Notes: generated by a model not told the origin, from the sequence alone. Shown: positions 8,596 to 17,635, numbered from the stretch's first letter. The stretch is 64,000 bases of DNA from Streptomyces flaveus (GCF_014647675.1 NZ_BMPQ01000026.1:1-64000); one strand, 5' to 3'. Numbers and translations are program-made.

Positions 8596-10341
8596 GTGCC
8601 GATCGTGGGTCAGAGCACCGAGACCACCGACTGGGTCTCCCGTTACGCGGATGAGGTCATCGAGGAGTCGGAGCGTCGGACCCCGGGCAAACCTGTCGTC
8701 GTCGCGTCCGGGCTCTCCCCCTCCGGGCCCATCCACCTGGGGAACCTGAGGGAGGTAATGACGCCGCACCTCGTCGCCGACGAGATCCGGCGGCGCGGGT
8801 ACGAAGTCCGGCACCTCATCTCCTGGGACGACTACGACCGGTACCGCAAGGTGCCGAACGGCGTCCCCGGGATCGATGAGTCGTGGGCCGAGCACATCGG
8901 CCGCCCGCTCACCTCCGTGCCCGCTCCCAAGGGCTCCCCCCACCCCAACTGGGCCGAGCACTTCAAGTCCGCCATGATCGACGCCCTGGCCGAGCTGGGC
9001 GTCGAGTTCGACGGGATCAGCCAGACCGAGCAGTACACGAGTGGCGTCTACCGCGAACAGATCCTGCACGCCATGCGGCACCGGGCGGACATCGACGCGA
9101 TCCTCGACCAGTACCGGACCAAGAAGGCCCCGACCGGCAAGAAGCAGGGGCAGAAGCCCGTCGACGAAGCCGAGCTCGAAGCCGCCGAGGGGTCGGGGGC
9201 CGCCGCCGAGGACGACGGGACCGGGTCCGCCGGGTACTTCCCGTACAAGCCCTACTGCGGCGGCTGCAACAAGGACCTCACCACGGTCACGGCGTACGAC
9301 GACGACATCACCGAGCTGACGTACACCTGCACCGAATGCGGCTTCTCCGAGACCGTCCGGCTCAGCGAGTTCAACCGCGGCAAGCTGGTGTGGAAGGTCG
9401 ACTGGCCGATGCGCTGGGCGTACGAGGGCGTTGTCTTCGAGCCCTCCGGCGTCGATCACTCGTCCCCCGGCTCCAGCTTCCAGGTCGGCGGACAGATCGT
9501 CGGCAGCATCTTCGGCGGCAAGCAGCCGATCGGCCCCATGTACGCGTTCGTGGGGATCAGCGGCATGGCGAAGATGTCGTCCTCCCGCGGCGGCGTGCCC
9601 ACGCCGGGCGACGCCCTGAAGATCATGGAGCCGCAGCTGCTGCGCTGGCTGTACGCCCGCCGCCGCCCCAACCAGTCCTTCAAGATCGCCTTCGACCAGG
9701 AGATCCAGCGGCTCTACGACGAGTGGGACAAGCTGAACGCCAAGGTCGCCGACAGCACCGCCCTGCCCGCCGACATCGCCGCCCACTCCCGCGCCGTACG
9801 GACCGCCGCAGGCGAACTCCCGAAGACCCCGCGGCCCATGCCGTACCGCACACTCGCCTCCGTCGCCGACATCACCGCAGGCCACGAGGACCAGGCCCTG
9901 CGCATCCTCAGCGACCTCGACCCCACCAACCCGCTCGCCTCACTCGACGAAGTACGGCCGCGATACGACAAGGCCGAGGCGTGGATCAACACCCAGGTAC
10001 CGGCCGAGCAGCGCACCGTCGTCCGTCACGAGCCGGACGTCGAACTCCTGAAGTCCCTCGACGACCAGGCCCGCGAATCGCTCCGGCTGCTGATGGACGG
10101 ACTCGATTCGAACTGGTCCCTCGACGGGCTGACCCACCTCGTGTACGGCGTACCCAAGGTCCAGGCCGGATTCCCCCCGGACGCCACGCCCAAGGAACTG
10201 CCGCCGGAGATCAAGTCCGCCCAGCGTTCGTTCTTCGCGCTGCTCTACCACCTCCTCGTAGGCCGCGACACCGGCCCCCGGCTGCCCACGCTGCTGCTCG
10301 CCGTGGGGGCGGACCGGGTACGGAAGCTGCTCGGCGCGTAA
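8596..10341 (+). CDS. lysS: Class I lysyl-tRNA synthetase
   Basis: 581 residues, class I (archaeal-type) LysRS, the form found in many actinobacteria beside or instead of class II. It charges tRNA-Lys. Signature HLGN (SGPIHLGNLREV, about residue 40) corresponds to HIGH and KMSSSRG to KMSKS; a zinc-ribbon-like insert (CGGCNKDL ... CTECGF) lies between. A charged low-complexity insert (KKAPTGKKQGQKP...GSGAAAEDDGTGS) sits just before it. GTG start with GAGGAAAGAAGG upstream. Followed by a strong hairpin. Confidence 0.95.
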   Translation: MPIVGQSTETTDWVSRYADEVIEESERRTPGKPVVVASGLSPSGPIHLGNLREVMTPHLVADEIRRRGYEVRHLISWDDYDRYRKVPNGVPGIDESWAEHIGRPLTSVPAPKGSPHPNWAEHFKSAMIDALAELGVEFDGISQTEQYTSGVYREQILHAMRHRADIDAILDQYRTKKAPTGKKQGQKPVDEAELEAAEGSGAAAEDDGTGSAGYFPYKPYCGGCNKDLTTVTAYDDDITELTYTCTECGFSETVRLSEFNRGKLVWKVDWPMRWAYEGVVFEPSGVDHSSPGSSFQVGGQIVGSIFGGKQPIGPMYAFVGISGMAKMSSSRGGVPTPGDALKIMEPQLLRWLYARRRPNQSFKIAFDQEIQRLYDEWDKLNAKVADSTALPADIAAHSRAVRTAAGELPKTPRPMPYRTLASVADITAGHEDQALRILSDLDPTNPLASLDEVRPRYDKAEAWINTQVPAEQRTVVRHEPDVELLKSLDDQARESLRLLMDGLDSNWSLDGLTHLVYGVPKVQAGFPPDATPKELPPEIKSAQRSFFALLYHLLVGRDTGPRLPTLLLAVGADRVRKLLGA

Positions 10342-10359
10342 GCGTCGGAGAGCTGGTGA

Positions 10360-10429
10360 TACGTGTCTGGGGCCCCGGAGCCACGCGGCGGTAGCCGCAT
10401 ATCGGCAAGGTCGGGGCCCCAGACACGTA
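10360..10429. terminator. Bidirectional terminator between lysS and the DUF2637 gene
   Basis: An 18-bp perfect inverted repeat (TACGTGTCTGGGGCCCCG and complement) with a 34-nt loop that itself contains a small GCGGC...GCCGC hairpin. It sits between convergent stops at 10341 and 10443. Confidence 0.85.
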
Positions 10430-10442
10430 CAGACGACGACGG

Positions 10443-11840
10443 CTACGCGATGTGGTCCTCCTCCAGTTCCGCGTTCAGGCGGTTCTGGAAACGGTTCATG
10501 TAGCGCTTGAGAGAGCTGTCGCTGAGCGAGACACCGTACGCGGCCTCGATGTTCGCGCCGAACTCCTTCGTCGTAGGCAGACCCTGACCGTTGATCGACT
10601 GACGGAACACCTGGTAGTACGCGTCCTCGCGGGACATGTCGTCCGGCAGCCTGGGCTCCTCACGCCGCCCCGGGATCGGAAGCTGCTCGGACTCCGGAGG
10701 ACCGCCACCCTCGCCCAGCTGCCGCGTACGGCCACCCGGGCCCGACGGGATCCGCCAACTGCCCGTGTCCTCAGGACCGGGCTCGTACTCCTGGACCTGC
10801 TGGACCTGATGAGCCTGCTGGAATTCCTGGAACTCCTGAGCCTGCTGGAAATCCTGGACCTGCTGGGCCTCGTACCATCGCTCGTCGTTCTGCCGGCCCT
10901 CGTACTGCTGCTCCTCGGGCTCGTACGACGGGTCGTAGCCGCCTTCGTAGGAGACCTCCTGCTGCGGGGGCTTGAACCACGGGTTCTGGTCGGGCTGGGG
11001 TGCTTCCTGCGCGTACTCCAGCTGCTCCGGAGCGGGAGCGCCCTCGAGGTCGGGGCGCTGCTCGCGCCGGGGAGCCGCCGTGTCCACTGCCCGGTCGGCC
11101 CGCTCCAGCTCCAGGTCCGACTGGCGCGGCGCCGGAGGCAGCAGTACCGGCTCTATGCCCGCCGCCGCGAGACCCGAAGGCGCGGTCTCGGCCAGCGGCA
11201 CGCCATAGCGCGCCAGACGCAGCGGCATCAGGGACTCCACCGGAGCCTTACGGCGCCAGGCGCGGCCGTAACGGGAGCGGAGGCGCGCCCGGTAGACGAG
11301 ACGTTCCTGCTCCAGCTTGATCACCGCGTCGTACGAACGCAGCTCCCACAGCTTCATCCGACGCCACAGGAGAAAGGTCGGAATGGGGGAGAGGAGCCAG
11401 CGGGTGAGCCGTACGCCCTCCATGTGCTTGTCGGCCGTGATGTCCGCGATCCGGCCGATCGCATGCCGAGCCGCCTCCACCGAGACCACGAACAGGATCG
11501 GGATGACCGCATGCATACCGACACCCAGCGGATCCGGCCAGGCGGCGGCGCCGTTGAACGCGATCGTCGCCGCCGTCAGCAGCCACGCCGTCTGACGCAG
11601 CAACGGGAACGGGATACGGATCCAGGTCAGCAGCAGATCCAGGGCCAGCAGGACGCAGATGCCCGCGTCGATGCCGATCGGGAACACGTAACTGAAGTTC
11701 CCGAAACCCTTCTCCAGCGCGAGTTCGCGCACCGCCGCGTACGAACCGGCGAAGCCGATGGCAGCGATGACGACCGCCCCGAAGACGACGACCCCGATGA
11801 GGATCCGGTGCGTCCTGGTGAGCTCCATTGGCGCGGCCAC
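10443..11840 (-). CDS. DUF2637 (SpdB-like) integral membrane protein
   Basis: 465 residues from the GTG at 11840, chosen because AGGAG lies 5 nt upstream; an ATG 12 nt inside is an alternative. Four membrane segments in the first 130 residues form the DUF2637 region, related to plasmid spread (SpdB) proteins but here chromosomal. A 150-residue hydrophilic middle is strongly Gln/Glu-rich (VQDFQQAQEFQEFQQAHQVQ). The C-terminal 60 residues (DAYYQVFRQSINGQGLPTTK...SLKRYMNRF) look like a winged-helix or partner-binding module. Function unknown; this architecture suggests a membrane anchor for a DNA- or RNA-bound partner. Confidence 0.8.
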   Translation of the reverse strand: MAAPMELTRTHRILIGVVVFGAVVIAAIGFAGSYAAVRELALEKGFGNFSYVFPIGIDAGICVLLALDLLLTWIRIPFPLLRQTAWLLTAATIAFNGAAAWPDPLGVGMHAVIPILFVVSVEAARHAIGRIADITADKHMEGVRLTRWLLSPIPTFLLWRRMKLWELRSYDAVIKLEQERLVYRARLRSRYGRAWRRKAPVESLMPLRLARYGVPLAETAPSGLAAAGIEPVLLPPAPRQSDLELERADRAVDTAAPRREQRPDLEGAPAPEQLEYAQEAPQPDQNPWFKPPQQEVSYEGGYDPSYEPEEQQYEGRQNDERWYEAQQVQDFQQAQEFQEFQQAHQVQQVQEYEPGPEDTGSWRIPSGPGGRTRQLGEGGGPPESEQLPIPGRREEPRLPDDMSREDAYYQVFRQSINGQGLPTTKEFGANIEAAYGVSLSDSSLKRYMNRFQNRLNAELEEDHIA

Positions 11841-11988
11841 CCGTACTCCTCTCCCTTTGCGACATGTTGCGACGTGTTGCGCGGAACAGGGTGGCACACG
11901 CGTGCGGCCTACGGGTTGCAAGAAGGGCGCCGCCGCCGCTTCGGTACGGCTTCGGTATACGGCGGAACCGCCCCTTCGGCCCCTCTTC

Positions 11989-12840
11989 TCAGTCCTTCTT
12001 CGCCGGAGACTTGCTGGGCGAGGCGGAAGGCTTGGCATCCTTGGTCGGGGTCTCGCTCGCGCCCTTGCTCGGACTCGCGCTCGCTCCGGAGCCGGAACCC
12101 GACCCCGAACCGCCGCCCTGATTGGCGGTCACCACCGCCTCCACGGCCTCCTTCGCCGCCTTCAGCGCCGCCTTCGACAGATCCTCCGCGCTCGGGGTCT
12201 TGTCACCCGCGAGACCCGCGCCGTTGTAATCCACCGACACCACGATGTTCTCGGCCCGGGCCACGACCACCTGCTGCCTGAAGGTGCCTTCCTTCTTCTT
12301 CAGGTCGTAACTCACCGACGTCGCCTCGCTGCCCATACCGGACACCGGCTCGGACTTGGCGTTCGTCGCACCGGTCTCCGCGCTCGCGTCCTGAACCTGA
12401 TCGGCGTAGTACGTCGACGCCAGCTTCTCGCCCGTACCCCGGGTCTGGTCCGACTCGAAGCGCAACAGGGACACGCTCAACCAGCGGAACTGGGAACCCT
12501 TCACGCCCTTGTCCTCCAGGCTGTCCCACGAACAGCTGCCACGCGTCGCCGTGTCGTCCGACCTGCCCTCCTTGCCGGACTTGGAGGCCTCCGGCACCAG
12601 CTCGCCCAGAGTCTTCGACGAGAACACCTTGCACGGCTGAGGCAACTGCGCGTACGCGGCCTCCTTCACCACCGCCGCCTTCGAGGCGGAAGCAGACGCC
12701 TTCGCGCCGGAGTCCTTCTTCGCGGAACCACCGGATCCGGAGTCGGAACCGGAATCCGAGGAGCAGCCTGCGGCGACGAGCACCACCGGAACAACGGCTG
12801 CGCTGACAAGGATGCGGGTGAGTCGTGCGGGTCGGTGCAT
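11989..12840 (-). CDS. DUF3558-type secreted lipoprotein
   Basis: 283 residues from the ATG at 12840 (GAAGGAA upstream). Signal peptide with lipobox VAAGC at about residues 22-26, a Ser/Lys linker, then a DUF3558-like domain with paired cysteines (QLPQPCKVFSSKTLGELVP, TRGSCSWDSL) ending in a long Ser/Pro/Lys tail (ASPSKGASETPTKDAKPSAS). Such lipoproteins are common in actinobacteria; no activity is known. A second member lies 118 bp upstream in the same direction, so the two are probably co-expressed. Confidence 0.8.
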   Translation of the reverse strand: MHRPARLTRILVSAAVVPVVLVAAGCSSDSGSDSGSGGSAKKDSGAKASASASKAAVVKEAAYAQLPQPCKVFSSKTLGELVPEASKSGKEGRSDDTATRGSCSWDSLEDKGVKGSQFRWLSVSLLRFESDQTRGTGEKLASTYYADQVQDASAETGATNAKSEPVSGMGSEATSVSYDLKKKEGTFRQQVVVARAENIVVSVDYNGAGLAGDKTPSAEDLSKAALKAAKEAVEAVVTANQGGGSGSGSGSGASASPSKGASETPTKDAKPSASPSKSPAKKD

Positions 12841-12958
12841 GGTTCCTTCACTCAAGACGCGTTTTGTGTGCGTGCGGTCGGGTCCGAGGGGCCACGGTAC
12901 GCCGTACGAGACGGATGTGACTTCCATTCCGCCCAGCCTCACGACCCCGAGACGACCA

Positions 12959-13885
12959 CTACTCGTTCAACGTGTCGTCGAGCCGGCCCGCCAGTTCCCG
13001 CACCTTTTTCTGCATGTCCTCGCTGCTCGGGACGTCCGTCGCACTCGTCGGCTGCTCGTCGTACCGGATCGTCACGATCACATTGGACGTGCGGAACACC
13101 ACAGTCACCGTGCGCTGCCGAGAAGCGCTCAGCGCATCGTCCAAGAAGGCCTCGTCGCCGAGATCGTCGAGAGTGCGGGGCTGGAGAGCGGCAGGGGTTT
13201 CGCTGGGGGAGGGGGTGGAGCTCGACGTGGCGCTCGGGTCGTCGGTGGGGGCGGGAGCGCCGCCGTCGCCGTCATCCGCACCGTCGTCCGCGCCGCCTGT
13301 CGCATCGCCTGACGGGTCGCCAGCCGTATCGCCTGCCGCGCCGCCCGTCGCTTCGTCCGCCGCTTCGTCCGACGCGCCGGACTCATCCGCGCTCGGGGTC
13401 GTGGTCGGAGAGGCACTCTCGGACGGAACAGGTACGGGCAGATCCGCCACCTCCTCCTTCGCCGCATAGAGCTCCGAGGCGCGACTGTCATCGCTCACGG
13501 CGTTCTCGTACGCGGTCACACGATCGAAGTCCACCCACAAGCGATCCGTCGCGCTCGCCGCCTCCGCCGTCCAACGACAGCCGACCTTCCGGTCCGTGTC
13601 ATACGTCAGCGTCGGCGCCCCCGCATACGCCTCCTCCCGCTGCTCCGCGTCCGTGACCTGCTTGAGCCCCGGCAACAGCGAATCAAGCGTGCCCCGCTCG
13701 ACGGCACCACACGGCTCCGGCAGCGTGCGATACCGGCCGGGCTCCGCCGCACTGGCCGTCGTACCCGAACCGTCCTGCTTCGAGTCCGGCGGCTCCTCAC
13801 CGCCGTCCGAACCGGTGCAGCCGGCCAGCGTCACCGTCGCCACGAGGAGCGCGGCGACGCCGAATACGTACGCCTTCCGCTGCAC
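12959..13885 (-). CDS. DUF3558-type secreted lipoprotein with acidic low-complexity insert
   Basis: 308 residues from a GTG with GAGAGGAG upstream. Lipobox LAGC at about residue 22. The cysteine pair (LPEPCGAVERG, VGCRWTAEA) and the C-terminal strand TVVFRTSNVIVTIRYDE match the neighbouring lipoprotein, so the two are paralogues. The domain is split by about 75 residues of Ala/Asp/Gly/Ser repeats (GDTAGDPSGDATGGADDGAD), likely an unstructured outside loop. Divergent from rtcB. Confidence 0.8.
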   Translation of the reverse strand: MQRKAYVFGVAALLVATVTLAGCTGSDGGEEPPDSKQDGSGTTASAAEPGRYRTLPEPCGAVERGTLDSLLPGLKQVTDAEQREEAYAGAPTLTYDTDRKVGCRWTAEAASATDRLWVDFDRVTAYENAVSDDSRASELYAAKEEVADLPVPVPSESASPTTTPSADESGASDEAADEATGGAAGDTAGDPSGDATGGADDGADDGDGGAPAPTDDPSATSSSTPSPSETPAALQPRTLDDLGDEAFLDDALSASRQRTVTVVFRTSNVIVTIRYDEQPTSATDVPSSEDMQKKVRELAGRLDDTLNE

Positions 13886-14055
13886 GGGGGCTCCTCTCGC
13901 TCTGCTTATTCGCTTGCCGCCCGAAGGCGGCCGATGACCACAATGTCTATCGCACGCACGGCTGTGAACGCCGGTCGGTCACCCCTTTCGTAGACCTTGC
14001 CACCGGTATTTGCGATGCCCGAACTTTGTTTGTCTTACGGGGGAATGAGGACGTT

Positions 14056-15249
14056 ATGTCATACGTAGAGGTACCGGGAGCGAAGGTCCCGATCCGCATG
14101 TGGACGGACCCGGCGTCGGTCGAGGACGTAGCCCTCCAGCAGCTCCAGAACGTCGCCACGCTGCCGTGGATCAAAGGGCTGGCAGTGATGCCGGACGTGC
14201 ACTACGGGAAGGGCGCGACGGTCGGGTCGGTCATCGCGATGCGGGGGGCTGTGTGTCCTGCGGCGGTCGGAGTCGACATCGGGTGCGGGATGTCGGCGGT
14301 GAAGACGTCGCTGACGGCTAATGATCTGCCGGGGGATCTGTCGCGGCTTCGGTCGAAGGTTGAGCAGGCGATCCCTGTGGGGCGCGGAATGCATGACGAT
14401 CCGGTTGACCCGGGGCGGCTGCATGGGCTCGCTACTGCGGGGTGGGATGGCTTCTGGGGGCGGTTCGATGGTGTTGCTGACGCTGTGAAGTTCCGCCAGG
14501 AGCGGGCGACCAAGCAGATGGGGACACTCGGCGGGGGGAATCATTTTGTTGAAGTTTGTACGGATACCGCCGGTTCTGTCTGGCTGATGTTGCACTCCGG
14601 CTCCCGGAACATCGGCAAGGAACTGGCCGAGCATCACATCGGCATTGCTCAGAAGCTCCCGCATAACCAGGGTCTGGTCGACCGTGACCTTGCCGTCTTC
14701 ATTGCGGACACACCGCAGATGGCCGCGTACCGTAACGACCTGTTCTGGGCGCAGGAGTACGCGAAGCACAACCGCACGCTCATGATGGCGCTCCTGAAGG
14801 ACGTGGTCCGCAAGGAGTTCAAGAAGGCGAAGCCGACCTTCGAGCCGGAGATCAGCGCTCATCACAATTACGTTGCCGAGGAACGGTACGACGGTATGGA
14901 CCTGTTGGTGACCCGCAAGGGGGCAATCCGTGCGGGCTCCGGTGAGTACGGCATCATCCCCGGCTCGATGGGCACCGGCTCGTACATCGTGAAGGGCCTC
15001 GGCAACGAGAAGTCCTTCAACTCGGCCTCGCACGGCGCCGGTCGGCGCATGAGCCGCAACGCGGCGAAGCGTCGCTTCTCGACGAAGGACCTGGAGGAGC
15101 AGACGCGGGGTGTCGAGTGCCGCAAGGACTCGGGCGTCGTGGACGAGATCCCGGGCGCGTACAAGCCAATCGAGCAGGTCATCGATCAGCAGCGCGACCT
15201 CGTGGAGGTCGTGGCGAAGCTGAAGCAGGTCGTGTGTGTGAAGGGCTAG
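14056..15249 (+). CDS. rtcB: RtcB-family RNA ligase
   Basis: 397 residues. RtcB joins 2',3'-cyclic phosphate (or 3'-phosphate) RNA ends to 5'-OH ends through a guanylated histidine, with Mn2+ and GTP; bacterial forms serve RNA repair. Key residues present: GVDIGCGM (metal Asp and Cys), GGGNHFVEV, HSGSRNIG, HHNYV, and SASHGAGRRMSR holding the guanylated His region. Length and motifs are complete, so it should be active. Start at 14056 with GAGG 6 nt upstream. Codons in 14250-14600 are richer in T and G at third position than the neighbours. A LAGLIDADG gene is convergent 46 bp downstream. Confidence 0.92.
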   Translation: MSYVEVPGAKVPIRMWTDPASVEDVALQQLQNVATLPWIKGLAVMPDVHYGKGATVGSVIAMRGAVCPAAVGVDIGCGMSAVKTSLTANDLPGDLSRLRSKVEQAIPVGRGMHDDPVDPGRLHGLATAGWDGFWGRFDGVADAVKFRQERATKQMGTLGGGNHFVEVCTDTAGSVWLMLHSGSRNIGKELAEHHIGIAQKLPHNQGLVDRDLAVFIADTPQMAAYRNDLFWAQEYAKHNRTLMMALLKDVVRKEFKKAKPTFEPEISAHHNYVAEERYDGMDLLVTRKGAIRAGSGEYGIIPGSMGTGSYIVKGLGNEKSFNSASHGAGRRMSRNAAKRRFSTKDLEEQTRGVECRKDSGVVDEIPGAYKPIEQVIDQQRDLVEVVAKLKQVVCVKG

Positions 15250-15295
15250 CCACGTCGGTGGGGCTCGACGCATGGGCCTCACTCCGCAGTGCTGC

Positions 15296-16162
15296 TTACT
15301 TGGGTAGCGGCACCATGCCGTCGAGCAGCTTCGTGAGCCGTGCTCGGCACGCGTTCTGGGAATGGCCCAACTCGGCGCAGGCGTCGTCGATTGTTGGTGC
15401 GGAGAGCAGGATCTTGTCCTTTTCCGAAGTCCATTGGATCCGCTCTGGCCCTGGCTTCCAGCCAGTCGGGCGAACCCAGTTCGCGACGCTATCGGCAGCT
15501 GACTGCTTGCGCTTCAGAGACAGGCAGCCCGAGTAATAGAGATGTCCGCTCAAGGCATGGGCAGCCTTACCCGAGTACGTGATGTTGTAGACGCCGTCCC
15601 GCTGGTTGGGCCGCGGGTGGCGTTCGGCGCCCGTGATCTTCCTTGCGTAGAAGCACAAGTAAGCGCCGATGGCTGTGCTGGCCGTGGTCAGAGAGATGAA
15701 GGGAACGCCCTTGCTCGTGTACCCCACCGAGCCGTCGGCGTCGATGACGCCGCGGAGGTAGTCGCGGCGTGAGAACTCGACACGTGGGGGCGTGATCTTC
15801 TTCGACTTGCGACCGTATGGCAGGCCGAGTTCGTTGAGCTTGGTCCTGGCTTCGAGTGAGTGCAGGCTCCAGACGGCTGAGTGGTAGGTGGCCGCGAAGT
15901 TGGTGGATCGAGTGCGTTCGGTGATGCTGCTGTTGTACGGCGTCAGCTTCTGAAACTCCCGTAGGAGACCAATGTCTTGCGCGTTGATCTCGACGGTCAG
16001 TCGACCTCATTGTCTTGACTGCTGGGAGAGGTGCCCATCGGCCTGCAAGAAGCCAAACATGTAGGCGTAGTTGGGGTCTTCGAGGTCCATGAACCCCGTC
16101 GTGTCGACGCCGAGGGCGTCGTCCAGCGTGAATTGGTGCGCGTTAGGCTCGCGTTCAGCCAT
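15296..16162 (-). pseudogene. LAGLIDADG homing endonuclease-like gene with one in-frame TGA
   Basis: From the ATG at 16162 a single frame of 289 codons runs to the stop at 15296, broken only by TGA at codon 52 (16007-16009). Both halves read as one protein: before it YAYMFGFLQADGHLSQQSRQ (first LAGLIDADG motif), after it GRLTVEINAQDIGLLREFQK, and around codons 140-155 RRDYLRGVIDADGSVG (second motif), then HLYYSGCLSLKRK and a basic C-terminal helix-rich end. These are the two catalytic Asp motifs of a single-chain homing endonuclease. No intron or intein is seen around it, so it is free-standing. An AAGGAAGG site lies 11 nt upstream. A nonsense mutation (for example CGA to TGA) is the simplest reading; readthrough is possible because the rest is intact. 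Confidence 0.75.
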
Positions 16163-16189
16163 GGGGAAGTAGGCCTTCCTTGATGGTCA

Positions 16190-16233
16190 GGCCCTCGGTT
16201 GGGATGCCGGTCCCGGCCGAGGGCCGTCGTTTT
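16190..16233 (+). terminator. Hairpin with T-tract, in the leader of the LAGLIDADG gene
   Basis: A 9-bp perfect stem GGCCCTCGG...CCGAGGGCC (18-nt loop) followed by GTCGTTTTT on the plus strand, a classical intrinsic terminator. No plus-strand gene ends here, so it would stop antisense transcription. On the minus strand it forms a hairpin 28-63 nt before the endonuclease start codon. Confidence 0.65.
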
Positions 16234-16689
16234 TGATGTTGTGGCGCGAGCCTAGATCGGGAGTTCAGGTCCCGTATGGGTGATCCATCCGGTTCACCCT
16301 TGTGGGTTATGCGATGCGCTTCTTGTCGCCCCGCGCGGGCGTCTGCGGAAGTGACGTACCGCTGGCGGGGCGATTGTCCGGACAGTCCCATGCGGACGTA
16401 CAACCCCAGGGCGTACACGCGTCGCGGGCTCATGACCCCTGCCCCGCAGAAAGCGTGAACGGTGAGGGGGTGTGTGTCCTTCGGGCGTTCAAATGCGCGA
16501 TGCGTGAACACGGCGGGGAGATGTGCTCACGCTGTGGGACTCAGCACGCCCAGGGCCCACCACCGCGTCCACTGACCCACCCCCACGTCCCGCCTCCGCA
16601 ACACCACATCTGTGGACACCACCTCGGCACGCACGCGTGGCCGCGTAAATCGCGAGCGTGTTTTCGTCCGTGGAGTTCACACTGCGGGG
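16234..16689. other. Gene-poor gap with palindromic repeat copy B
   Basis: 456 bp without a convincing gene. It holds the 76-bp palindromic element (16455-16530) and must hold the promoter of the deacetylase gene near its right end. A T-arm-like stem at about 16258-16275 was considered and not called a tRNA. Confidence 0.45.
16455..16530 (-). repeat. 76-bp palindromic interspersed element, copy B
   Basis: On the minus strand it opens GTGAGCACAT and closes with CGTTCAC, with an inner GTGTTCA...TTGAACG pair. Same length and gap-free alignment as copies A and C; flank similarity with copy A extends about 35 bp beyond the opening end. Confidence 0.75.
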
Positions 16690-17562
16690 GTGACTGAACC
16701 CGTCGTGCTGTCCAGTGAGTTGTTGGGATTTCCCGCCGGCGCCCGTGTCCTCATCGTCAACTGCGATGACTTCGGGATGCGTCGCGGGATCAATGTCGCC
16801 GTCGTCGAGGCGATCGAGGGCGGGATCGGGAGTTCTTGCAGCCTGATGGTGCCGTGTCCTGGGGCCGGAGAGGCGATGCAGTTGCTGCGGGAGCGGCCGG
16901 GGATTCCGTTCGGGATACATCTCACATTGGTGTGTGAGGCGGAGCGGGAGGGTGCGTGGGGGCCGGTTGCCTCGAAGGGGCGGGTGGGGTCGTTGCTCGA
17001 TGAGGCGGGGGAGTTGTTTTCGCCGGGCAGGTGTGACGAGTTGCTTGGGCGGGCTCGGATCGAGGAGGTCGAGGTCGAGTTCCGGGCGCAGGTCGAAGTT
17101 GTGCTGGAGGCCGGGTTGGTGCCTACTCATCTGGACTGGCATTGCCTGGCCGATGGTGGGCGGGAGGACATTTTCGAGTTGACCTTGGCGTTGGCCGGCG
17201 AGTACGGGCTGGCTGTACGGGTCTGGGGTGAGGCCGGGCGGCGGAGGGTGCGTGGGCTGCCGGTCACCGACAACGACTTCCTCGACAGCTTCTCGCTGGG
17301 GCTTGATGGCAAGGCGGCTCGGTATGCCCGGTTGCTGCGGGAGTTGCCGGTCGGGCTCAGTGAGTGGGCGGTGCATCCCGGGGTGGGGGACGCGGAGTCG
17401 CGGGTGGTCGAGCCCGGGGGGTGGCGTGTGCGGCAGACCGACCATGAGTTTCTGATGTCGACCGAAGCTCGTGAACTCCTGCGGGAGGAGGGGGTCTTCG
17501 TGATCGACTACCGGGGTGTTCAGGAGTGGTGGTCAGGGAGCCGCCGACCGGGCGGGCGTTAG
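16690..17562 (+). CDS. ChbG/HpnK-family (YdjC-like) carbohydrate deacetylase
   Basis: 290 residues from the GTG at 16690; a longer frame to 16612 lacks protein character, and the ribosome site is weak at both. ChbG-type enzymes remove N-acetyl groups from sugars using a metal on a TIM-like barrel. Metal and catalytic residues are visible: VNCDDFG (Asp-Asp), GIHLTL (His), THLDWHC and EWAVHPG. Codon use is clearly less GC-biased at third positions than in neighbours (many GTG, CTT, GAT), which hints at transfer. It ends before a long perfect hairpin. Confidence 0.85.
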   Translation: MTEPVVLSSELLGFPAGARVLIVNCDDFGMRRGINVAVVEAIEGGIGSSCSLMVPCPGAGEAMQLLRERPGIPFGIHLTLVCEAEREGAWGPVASKGRVGSLLDEAGELFSPGRCDELLGRARIEEVEVEFRAQVEVVLEAGLVPTHLDWHCLADGGREDIFELTLALAGEYGLAVRVWGEAGRRRVRGLPVTDNDFLDSFSLGLDGKAARYARLLRELPVGLSEWAVHPGVGDAESRVVEPGGWRVRQTDHEFLMSTEARELLREEGVFVIDYRGVQEWWSGSRRPGGR

Positions 17563-17588
17563 TCATGGACGGATGGCCAGGACCCGTC

Positions 17589-17635
17589 GTCGGGAAAGTG
17601 TGACACTTCCCGCGGAAGTGTCACACTTTCCCGAC
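17589..17635. terminator. Bidirectional hairpin, 22-bp perfect stem
   Basis: A perfect inverted repeat beginning GTCGGGAAAGTGTGACAC with a 3-nt loop, between the deacetylase stop and the convergent TIGR03086 gene. The arms contain GTGTGACAC, itself palindromic, so regulatory protein binding is a secondary possibility. Confidence 0.8.

Noticed and set aside
8164..9885. A 573-residue minus-strand frame
   Set aside because: Antisense to lysS and continuing through hairpin repeats.
15567..16010. A 147-residue minus-strand frame overlapping the LAGLIDADG gene
   Set aside because: It is the neighbouring frame; the frame with both LAGLIDADG motifs explains the sequence.
16250..16295. T-arm-like CGGGAGTTCAGGTCCCG followed by GATCCA
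   Set aside because: The loop lacks the TTCRA pattern, and no D-arm or anticodon arm is present upstream.
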